Below are positions 22,016 through 27,368 of a stretch of 27,368 bases of DNA, one piece after another. The stretch's first letter is position 1, and each line of letters begins with the position of its first letter. The stretch is from a virus. A model generated the notes under the pieces. The model saw only the letters and a list, made by a program, of their open reading frames with translations. It had not been told where the DNA came from and made no database searches. Position numbers and translations under genes: made by a program. The stretch is taken from positions 1-27,368 of the IMG/VR virus record IMGVR_UViG_3300032288_002028. One strand, given 5' to 3'.

Positions 22016-22446
22016 ACATCAACGCCACACTTGCTGCAACATTTATGCTATTGGCTGTAGATGTTGCGCTCATCGGGAACGCCACCGCTGATTCATCTTA
22101 CGAATGGCGTGTGATCGATGGTGACACCTTCGAGATCCCGTCTCAAGTCTCACTATCTATCCTGTCGGACTTAAATGTATCTGTTCGAGTTAGAGGCGTA
22201 GATACGCCAGAGATCAAGGGAAAGTGCTTTGACGAACGGCGCAAGGCAGAGCAGGCTAAAATCTTCACCAAAGATGCGCTCTCTAATGCTAAGTCGGTTG
22301 AGATTAAGAACGCCGAATGGGATAAGTATGGCGGCCGGATTGACGCTGATGTGGTGATAGATGGCAAGAATCTTGCCAAAATGTTAATCGAACGAGATCT
22401 TGGGCGGCCTTATGATGGCGGCAGTCGTCGCTCATGGTGTAAGTAG
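22012..22446 (+). CDS. Probably exported thermonuclease (staphylococcal-nuclease family)
   Basis: A 144-residue SNase-fold nuclease. The hydrophobic start (TLAATFMLLAVDVALIG) ending NATA-DSS looks like a signal peptide, though it lacks the usual basic residues near Met. The nuclease core has VIDGDTFEI (metal Asp), VRVRGVDTPEIKG (Arg and Glu of the active site) and WDKYGGRIDADV, then a final RRSWC, as in proteobacterial thermonuclease relatives. It would cut DNA/RNA in the periplasm or outside. ATG 22012 has GGGGGAG just upstream and overlaps the MazG-like gene C. A role against incoming DNA is inferred. Confidence 0.82.
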   Translation: MNINATLAATFMLLAVDVALIGNATADSSYEWRVIDGDTFEIPSQVSLSILSDLNVSVRVRGVDTPEIKGKCFDERRKAEQAKIFTKDALSNAKSVEIKNAEWDKYGGRIDADVVIDGKNLAKMLIERDLGRPYDGGSRRSWCK

Positions 22447-22457
22447 GAGTGACCAAA

Positions 22458-22700
22458 ATGTTTGTGCAACTTTCTGATGACGATCTGCATAATCTTAAGA
22501 GGGTATTAGAAGCCTCTAACGACCTTGCTTATGCTATAAATAGACTTCTCAATTGTGTTAATGGCGATGTCTGTCATAGTTTTGAGGATTTCGCATTAGA
22601 TGGATTTGGGAGTGCCATGAATTACATGGACGAAGCCACGCATGGAGTTCAAGGGTTATTATCCAGAATGAATCATGCTCGGAAGTTGGACTTGAAATGA
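22458..22700 (+). CDS. Unknown acidic helical protein
   Basis: An 80-residue protein with LSDDDLHNLKRVLEASNDL, AINRLLNCVNGDVCHSFEDF and a last MDEATHGVQGLLSRMNHAR helix. It is soluble and no family is recognised. AGGAG lies eight bases before ATG 22458, which I prefer to GTG 22449. It overlaps the next small gene by ATGA. Its position beside the exported nuclease leaves open a function as an inhibitor that protects the cytoplasm, but nothing in the sequence proves this. Confidence 0.55.
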   Translation: MFVQLSDDDLHNLKRVLEASNDLAYAINRLLNCVNGDVCHSFEDFALDGFGSAMNYMDEATHGVQGLLSRMNHARKLDLK

Positions 22701-22867
22701 CGACAGCAGAATACGCCACCCTTCTGGGCGCGATTTACCTTACGCCATTCTTGCCAAGATGGTTTCTTCTCTCATTCGGTTGTTTTTTCGCCATTGGAGG
22801 GGTGATAGGCGCATGCCTCAATTTGGCAAATTCTGATCTACCGCGTATCTTGCAACAGCTCATGTGA
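22697..22867 (+). CDS. Small membrane protein, 56 residues, last gene of the cassette
   Basis: A short protein too small for many gene finders. After MTTAEYATLLGAIYLTPFLP it has WFLLSFGCFFAIGGVIGAC, a membrane helix, and possibly a second weak one before it, then a polar C-terminus. No family is recognised. It starts in an ATGA overlap with the preceding gene, which supports it. The gap behind it (22868-23007) holds no gene that I can see but contains palindromes at 22943-23013. Confidence 0.6.
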   Translation: MTTAEYATLLGAIYLTPFLPRWFLLSFGCFFAIGGVIGACLNLANSDLPRILQQLM

Positions 22868-22942
22868 TTTCCTCTCGCCCGCCAAATCAGGGGCATTGTG
22901 GATGATTTGCTGCAAGATGGCCTGAATTGTGAATGGCTGCCT

Positions 22943-23013
22943 ATGTCAAGAAATGATCATTTTTTTGACATATCTTCACCATTATGTCAGAAAAAGGCTA
23001 CATGACATCATGT
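22943..23013. promoter_or_regulatory. Cluster of four TGACAT/ATGTCA hexamers and palindromes
   Basis: ATGTCA occurs at 22943-22948 and 22984-22989, and its complement TGACAT at 22966-22971 and 23003-23008, giving two inverted pairs. The first pair frames AAATGATCATTT, a perfect 12-base palindrome centred on GATC and followed by a T-run. The last copy lies in ACATGACATCATGT (23000-23013), another palindrome, which overlaps the stop codon of the minus-strand gene. As it lies between convergent operons, it could be a two-way terminator, or an operator array. Confidence 0.5.
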
Positions 23014-23340
23014 AATCTCCCGCCCTGAACACCGGATAACGGTGTACGCCGAATCGCATGCGGTCGATATGTAGCCACCACTACCTATTACATGGCCGCA
23101 TAGCTCTGGGAATGTATACGTTTCACCAGATGCAATAATACGATTGAACGTGATGCAATTAGATTGATCTGCACCAAGTCCGTTAGGAACGAGATTTACG
23201 CTTATGGTTGAATCGCTGCCAGAGGTATTGGTTGCTGTGAACTTGTCAATTATCGCTTGGCAATTGCTCGCCGTATACTGTGTTGACTGGGCAATGCCAG
23301 AATATTTCGACGGTATAAGTTCTTTGACATAAACGGCCAT
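23008..23340 (-). CDS. Podophage structural beta protein (decoration or tail type)
   Basis: A 110-residue beta-rich protein. The pattern TQYTASNCQAIIDKFTATNT, then TISVNLVP, SGETYTFPELCGHVI and a final RCSGREIT is one I know from small proteins encoded beside tail genes of podophages. I cannot name a verified function. Four cysteines are spread through it. It is the last gene of the right late block; the start ATG 23340 is seven bases behind the stop of the gene before it. It could decorate the virion. Confidence 0.65.
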   Translation of the reverse strand: MAVYVKELIPSKYSGIAQSTQYTASNCQAIIDKFTATNTSGSDSTISVNLVPNGLGADQSNCITFNRIIASGETYTFPELCGHVIGSGGYISTACDSAYTVIRCSGREIT

Positions 23341-23347
23341 GGATCAC

Positions 23348-24514
23348 CTATTGCTGGACTTGTGTAACATTTAATATGACAGATGGCGAAGCAGGGGCAA
23401 AGGCCGTGGCAGCAAAAAAATCAACCGATAAGGTGATATCATTAACGGCGAAGGCTAGTGTCACATAGTCGTTTGCGGCCAGACTTATGACCCTGCTTAG
23501 AGCTAGTGTTGTATACCCACCGTTTATGTCTACAGAAATCAACCGAGATGAATTGTCTATATTTACGCCATTCTTTCTAAACCACGCCCAAAATGTCTTA
23601 GCAGAAGCGCTCGTACTGGTTAGCTGTATGGTTGCGTCAAAACGATATAGACCAGACTGAGCGACAACAATTCTTGACGTCGGAGATCCAATACTAATCC
23701 CATTGGCAATCTGTGTATTATCGAAAGTTATATCATAGGCCGTGTTTATTGCCGCTGCTGCTTGGTCGGTCGTCTTGGTGAACACGCCATAATATTCTTG
23801 TTGCTCGATAGTCGGACGGACGAAGATCTCGCCATTGGTTGCATCTACTTGCAGGACTGCGGCAATCGGTATGACATTATTCGGGGCGGTTGGCTTAACA
23901 TTGGTTAGTTTCCCCGCCTGCGTCGGATGGCAATACAAGATATCGCCGACAGACCAAGTCTCACTGACACTAACTCCGGTGGTGTCTATACCATTTACAT
24001 GCCCCCATACAGTGCAGTACCCAACTTCTCCACTGTCTGGTAAGTCGTGCGACATGACCCCAAGGATATACAGGCTTGATAGTGTTCCATCGGCTAAATA
24101 GTTCGATACTTGGAGGGTGTTATTCGTTCCAGCCCCAACGAACCCAACTGGACTTCCCTTGGTAATGGTTGCGCCGGTAAGATTCTGCACACGGGCATAG
24201 GTCTCCATGCCTATTTGCTGCGTGACACCATAATCCATACCGATACTAGCGGTCTGGTTAGGCTCATCCCAATGGAGCCTCGCCTTCTTCTCGGTATGGG
24301 GCGCATTCTTATTTAGATCGATATAATCAGTTGACACTGAGTTATTGGGCGTATTGGCTGGTGACTTGATGGCTAGTTCAAGCGGATTCGGGTCAGTGCT
24401 GGTCGACTCTAGGCCAGATGCGACGCTGAATAGCCGTTCGAACTGCTTGATTTGCTGAGGATCTTTGAGGAAGGAAGCAAGTTGAGCGCGTGTTAATTTC
24501 AATTCATTAGCCAT
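23348..24514 (-). CDS. Tail protein with C-terminal C1q/TNF-like domain, candidate tail needle or fibre
   Basis: A 388-residue protein. The N-terminal 50 residues form a helix (TRAQLASFLKDPQQIKQFER). The middle (about 75-225) has a beta domain known from podophage structural proteins: GMDYGVTQQIGMETYARVQN, then GDILYCHPTQAGKLTNVKP. The last 150 residues look like a C1q/TNF jelly roll: YGVFTKTTDQAAAAI, SGLYRFDATIQLT, FRKNGVNIDNS and SLAANDYVTLAF. It directly follows the gp10-like gene, where P22 encodes the tail needle; the Sf6 needle has a TNF-like knob. Host contact is inferred. Confidence 0.7.
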   Translation of the reverse strand: MANELKLTRAQLASFLKDPQQIKQFERLFSVASGLESTSTDPNPLELAIKSPANTPNNSVSTDYIDLNKNAPHTEKKARLHWDEPNQTASIGMDYGVTQQIGMETYARVQNLTGATITKGSPVGFVGAGTNNTLQVSNYLADGTLSSLYILGVMSHDLPDSGEVGYCTVWGHVNGIDTTGVSVSETWSVGDILYCHPTQAGKLTNVKPTAPNNVIPIAAVLQVDATNGEIFVRPTIEQQEYYGVFTKTTDQAAAAINTAYDITFDNTQIANGISIGSPTSRIVVAQSGLYRFDATIQLTSTSASAKTFWAWFRKNGVNIDNSSRLISVDINGGYTTLALSRVISLAANDYVTLAFAVNDITLSVDFFAATAFAPASPSVILNVTQVQQ

Positions 24515-24515
24515 A

Positions 24516-25922
24516 TTAGTACACCAATGGTGTTAGTTTGGCCTCAATCCTAACGAATGACATATGGGCTTGGCTGTCACCCTTGAACCTTTGAACACGC
24601 CAGTTACGCATATGACCTTGTCTGAACCAGACCAGACGCTTATTGCGATTGCCAATAGTGCCAATGCTGATTGATTTATCTTGCGACCATGTTTGGCCAT
24701 CAATCGAATAGCTTGTCGATATCTTTGGATCCTTGCCGATCTCAACCCGACCAGTCAACGCCACCAGTTCGATCTGATTGAATATCGCGCCATTGCCCTC
24801 ATTGTAGAGGATCGATGACCCAAATTCCCAACGAACGATATCGCCGAAATGATGAGATGTGTTGTCATCAAGATAGCCAAGCTTGTTGCTATTGGTGTCA
24901 CCAACAATCCACTTGTCGTAGCACCATACAAAGTTTCTTGCCCGATACTTTGAGAACCCGTCAATCGCACTGGTAAGGACAAACCATATCGGAGATTGAG
25001 TGTCAGATGATGCGGCTATGTCATAGACCAATGTTCTATCTGGCAGATGGATATACAAAAAGCGATGTGATCGATGGTTTCTGGCTTCCAGTTTTACCGT
25101 CGAAAGTTGATCCTCGGTGTACCCTTGGAGAATATAATCTATCTCCTGCGTGCCTATTTTCTTCGTATCGCCATTGGATGCAACATAGACAGATGGCGGC
25201 TCATTGCGTCCACTGCCAAGAAATGCAATCAGATCTGAGAATACGCAACAGGCGTGAGTTCCGATCACTCCCTTCTGCACCTGTGCGCCATCGATCCGTT
25301 GGAACGGAAATAGATCGCCACCAACGTTATCAAACACCTCGATAGTATGGCGATTTAAGACATACATCTCATTGCGTAGTTTGATGATAGCCTTGACAGG
25401 ATCGGGATCGATCTCAGACGAACCATACTTTAGAGGGTTAACGGATGTTGGATCATTCAATTCGGTCACAACGAGGCTGGTTCCGTCTGTGGTCATGAAG
25501 TAACCATCGACCCAAGCAAAATCCACCACGTTCCCGAGATCTGGATCCGCGACGGAGGTCAACGTCGTGCCATTCCAGTAATACAGGTTGCCAGATGACG
25601 CAACGGCCAAACGATCAAAGCTATAATCGAACGTCACATATTGGCTATCATCGCCACCAACGTCGCCAAGCTCAGTTATCACGCCATCCGATGACACACT
25701 TACTAGCTTAGTTCCCATGACTCGATAGAGCGTGCCGTTCCATTCAATCCCGCCTCGATCCTTCCCTAATCCGGTAGCATATTCGATGATGCCATCAGCA
25801 GGACGAATGAAGCCTTCGCTTATGCCAGATTGTTTAGGTACAGGGATCATATTGACAGGATAAGATGTCCGCAAATCCGGCGAATTGTCGGTATATATGC
25901 CGCTGATTAACGGAATCTGCAT
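24516..25922 (-). CDS. Packaged-DNA stabilisation tail protein, P22 gp10-like
   Basis: A 468-residue protein of the family of P22 gp10, which closes the portal channel and joins the gp4 ring to the tail. PLISGIYTDNSPDLRTSYPVN-like opening, VPKQSGISEGFIRPADGI, repeated WNGTLY/YWNGTTL beta-propeller-type segments, RNEMYVLNRHTIEVFDNVGG and a late SYSIDGQTWSQDK are diagnostic. The length equals P22 gp10 within a few residues. It follows gp4-like and two small genes and precedes the TNF-domain protein by one base. Confidence 0.88.
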   Translation of the reverse strand: MQIPLISGIYTDNSPDLRTSYPVNMIPVPKQSGISEGFIRPADGIIEYATGLGKDRGGIEWNGTLYRVMGTKLVSVSSDGVITELGDVGGDDSQYVTFDYSFDRLAVASSGNLYYWNGTTLTSVADPDLGNVVDFAWVDGYFMTTDGTSLVVTELNDPTSVNPLKYGSSEIDPDPVKAIIKLRNEMYVLNRHTIEVFDNVGGDLFPFQRIDGAQVQKGVIGTHACCVFSDLIAFLGSGRNEPPSVYVASNGDTKKIGTQEIDYILQGYTEDQLSTVKLEARNHRSHRFLYIHLPDRTLVYDIAASSDTQSPIWFVLTSAIDGFSKYRARNFVWCYDKWIVGDTNSNKLGYLDDNTSHHFGDIVRWEFGSSILYNEGNGAIFNQIELVALTGRVEIGKDPKISTSYSIDGQTWSQDKSISIGTIGNRNKRLVWFRQGHMRNWRVQRFKGDSQAHMSFVRIEAKLTPLVY

Positions 25923-25926
25923 GATA

Positions 25927-26208
25927 TCACCACTTCACCTTATCCGCCCAATAAGCCGCGCTCATCTTGCCTTTAGCGATATTCTCGGCATGGCGTGCCT
26001 TAAAAGATTCTCTCCGTTTACGTGCGGCTTCTGATTCGTTCTCTTTTCTTGGGCTACCAGAAACGCCTTGTTGCCCGAAACGAATCGTCTTAACCTTATC
26101 GCCTTCCTTCGCCACAACAACATGGCTTTTTGTCGGATGGTTAGGCGTTTTCTTGGGCTTGTTGTAGCCAGACACGCCAACGCGATTAAGGCGAGGATCC
26201 TTCGCCAT
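25927..26208 (-). CDS. Conserved small basic phage protein (DUF5872-like)
   Basis: A 93-residue, very basic protein. The N-terminal DPRLNRVGVSGYNKPKKTP, the core KSHVVVAKEGDKVKTIRFGQ and the C-terminal KGKMSAAYWADKVKW are conserved in a family I recall as DUF5872, found in many podophages and marine phages. The function is unknown; the charge suggests nucleic-acid contact. ATG 26208 overlaps the stop of the gene before it (TAATG). Lying between gp4-like and gp10-like genes, it may be part of the tail or packaged DNA (inference). Confidence 0.7.
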   Translation of the reverse strand: MAKDPRLNRVGVSGYNKPKKTPNHPTKSHVVVAKEGDKVKTIRFGQQGVSGSPRKENESEAARKRRESFKARHAENIAKGKMSAAYWADKVKW

Positions 26209-26666
26209 TATGCAATCCTATACCAAGAGTTGGTGTTAGCATAATACCGCAAGCGGAATGAATCTTGGGCGGCTAGCGTGGTTGGAGCGCCATAGACAGC
26301 AGTCGCGCCATTGTTCGAAATGGTTAACGCCGTGATTTGCTGGGTCGTAGTGACCAACACCTCTTGCCCATCCGTAGAAGTTGTGTTCAACGGCAAGGTG
26401 AGTGTGCCGGTCGCAAGCGTTCCGGCTGGTTGCAATAGAACCCACACGCTCACGGACGGACTAGATCCGGCAACGGCGATATTGAAACCAGTGCCAGGCG
26501 TGACAAATTGGCTAGACAGTTCAGGCGATGCGAAAGACTTCTGAAAATAAGTCAATAGTGTGTTAAGGGATGCACGCCGTGCGTCACCATTGGCCGTATT
26601 GTACAAGGGTATTTGATCGCCACCTGATAGGTCATTCACAACCGGCAATTGATTAATAGTTGGCAT
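26208..26666 (-). CDS. Small podophage structural protein (tail/head fibre type)
   Basis: A 152-residue beta-rich protein with the recognisable start MPTINQLPVVNDLSGGDQIP and LYNTANGDARRASL, then a TFQKSF-like linker and a C-terminal jelly-type beta region with DGQEVLVTTTQQITALTI and SFRLRYYANTNSWYR. Such proteins recur in podophage head-tail regions between gp4-like and gp10-like genes; their place in the virion is not established. It starts one base after the gp4-like stop. The N-terminal segment resembles the attachment motif of other podophage fibres. Confidence 0.65.
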   Translation of the reverse strand: MPTINQLPVVNDLSGGDQIPLYNTANGDARRASLNTLLTYFQKSFASPELSSQFVTPGTGFNIAVAGSSPSVSVWVLLQPAGTLATGTLTLPLNTTSTDGQEVLVTTTQQITALTISNNGATAVYGAPTTLAAQDSFRLRYYANTNSWYRIA

Positions 26667-26667
26667 G

Positions 26668-27147
26668 TTAAAACTCCAATTCGCCGTCTTGACCGGCCAG
26701 AATACCTTCGGTTGGTGACTGCATAAACGGATTGCCTGCTATGCCCCACGGCTTATTGCCAGCACCAACAGGCAAGGTATCGGGAAATTGCTGGGGATTC
26801 GGCATAACGGCGCGTTGCAACAGTACGTTGTAACTATTCTTCGCCGATATTCGCGTATCCTGCATTACCTCACGGCCATAGCTCGGAGCGATCCTGATCG
26901 CCAGGTTGGTGATGATCGCTTCATACGCGCTATCGGGGACTTCGCTTTGTGCGTCGATGTCACTGTACTGCGGGCTATTCGGAAGAGGATATCCAAGGCG
27001 TATACCCTTGCCGTTCCACTCGGCCAGCATAGAATCTAAGCGCCGCAACGCTGACTCGATCTGATCTGGCTGCATATCAAAAGCAGAGGAAGCAAGGCCA
27101 ATTTCCTCGAAAGCCGCTTGAATAAATTGGCGCTTGCTATATCCCAT
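26668..27147 (-). CDS. Tail accessory factor, P22 gp4-like
   Basis: A 159-residue head-completion protein that binds below the portal and starts tail assembly; P22 gp4 has 166 residues. The signature is present: FIQAAFEEIGLASSAFD, ESALRRLDSMLAEWNGKGIRLGY as a helix pair (the key residues being LxxLDxMLAEW and GIRLGY), and VPDSAYEAIITNLAIRIAPSYG. AAGGAAACGG precedes ATG 27147. The gene is the first of the tail block after the DUF6496 protein, with a 55-base gap. Confidence 0.88.
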   Translation of the reverse strand: MGYSKRQFIQAAFEEIGLASSAFDMQPDQIESALRRLDSMLAEWNGKGIRLGYPLPNSPQYSDIDAQSEVPDSAYEAIITNLAIRIAPSYGREVMQDTRISAKNSYNVLLQRAVMPNPQQFPDTLPVGAGNKPWGIAGNPFMQSPTEGILAGQDGELEF

Positions 27148-27202
27148 TTCCGTTTCCTTCTGTCCTCTGAGTATATTAGACCCAAAGGACTATTGACGGC
27201 AA

Positions 27203-27367
27203 TTATTTCTTTTTCGGAGCCTTGCTGGGCTTGCCTGCTTTCATCGCAGCAGTCCGCGCCGTGCTTAGTGCGACGGCCACAGCCTGCTTTTGCGGCATGC
27301 CCTTTTTCATCTCTTTCGAGATATTTCCAGAGATTGTCTTCTTGGAGTAACCTTTTTTGAGCGGCAT
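27203..27367 (-). CDS. Small DUF6496-like basic phage protein
   Basis: A 54-residue basic protein read leftward from ATG 27367, one base from the window edge. [20 protein letters not shown] and the following [19 protein letters not shown] match the short DUF6496-type proteins common between portal/capsid and tail genes in podophages. The Lys-rich end (PSKAPKKK) is typical. Its function is unknown. The family starts with MPLKKG-like residues, so the gene is probably complete. The gap to the gp4-like gene is 55 bases. Confidence 0.75.
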   Translation of the reverse strand: MPLKKGYSKKTISGNISKEMKKGMPQKQAVAVALSTARTAAMKAGKPSKAPKKK

Positions 27368-27368
27368 A

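Noticed and set aside
22868-23007. Possible attachment site or small RNA in the gap between convergent operons
   Set aside because: No integrase is encoded in the window and I see no tRNA-like fold or promoter there; only the palindromes are supported.

Overview
This window is part of the genome of a tailed, short-tailed (podovirus-type) phage. The leftward late genes follow the order of the Salmonella phage P22 tail and ejection module: gp4-like, gp10-like, a position where P22 has its tail needle, then gp14-, gp7-, gp20- and gp16-like proteins, and a tailspike with a P22-type head-binding domain. The host is probably a Gram-negative proteobacterium: the GH24 lysozyme, the 3TM gene-transfer-agent-type holin and the short P22-like tail all fit, but nothing seen fixes the host more closely. 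There is no integrase, terminase, portal, major capsid gene, DNA polymerase or tRNA here. Head genes would be expected beyond the right edge. Whether the phage is temperate cannot be decided.

Layout. (1) 1-2387, minus strand: a cut-off DUF6378 gene and a TOPRIM primase/RecA-type helicase, transcribed away from a divergent control region near 2.4 kb. (2) 2508-12426, plus strand: one long tightly overlapping early/middle operon. It holds a Sak4-type RecA-fold ATPase, a DUF669 ssDNA-binding-type protein, a RecB/Cas4-like PD-(D/E)XK nuclease with an Fe-S-type cysteine pattern, a superfamily 2 helicase, a VRR-NUC resolvase-like nuclease, an unlisted ribbon-helix-helix regulator, many small unknown genes, two XRE regulators, and a thymidylate pair (ThyX and dCTP deaminase). 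(3) 12410-20770, minus strand: late genes, read right to left as gp14-like, three ejection proteins, tailspike, DUF4376 protein, a papain-fold protein and a lysis block (two membrane proteins, lysozyme, holin). (4) 20915-22867, plus strand: a seven-gene cassette in the opposite direction to both flanks. It has three tandem MazG-fold paralogues that look catalytically dead, a probably exported staphylococcal-nuclease-type thermonuclease, and small unknown or membrane proteins. (5) 23008-27367, minus strand: the rest of the tail genes, up to a DUF6496 protein at the right edge.

How it works together: the early operon supplies host-polymerase-dependent replication and recombination (primase-helicase, annealing ATPase, SSB, nucleases) and dTTP precursors. 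The late operon builds the tail, carries the proteins ejected ahead of the DNA, and lyses the cell. The reversed cassette in region 4 splits the late block and looks like a moron. Its exported nuclease together with degenerate MazG proteins is the most promising candidate for an undescribed system, possibly superinfection exclusion or host-nucleotide signalling (inference).

Window-wide, GATC is clearly over-represented (19 sites in 2508-3597 against about 4 expected), which is unusual for a phage. Most adjacent genes overlap by ATGA or TAATG, pointing to translational coupling.
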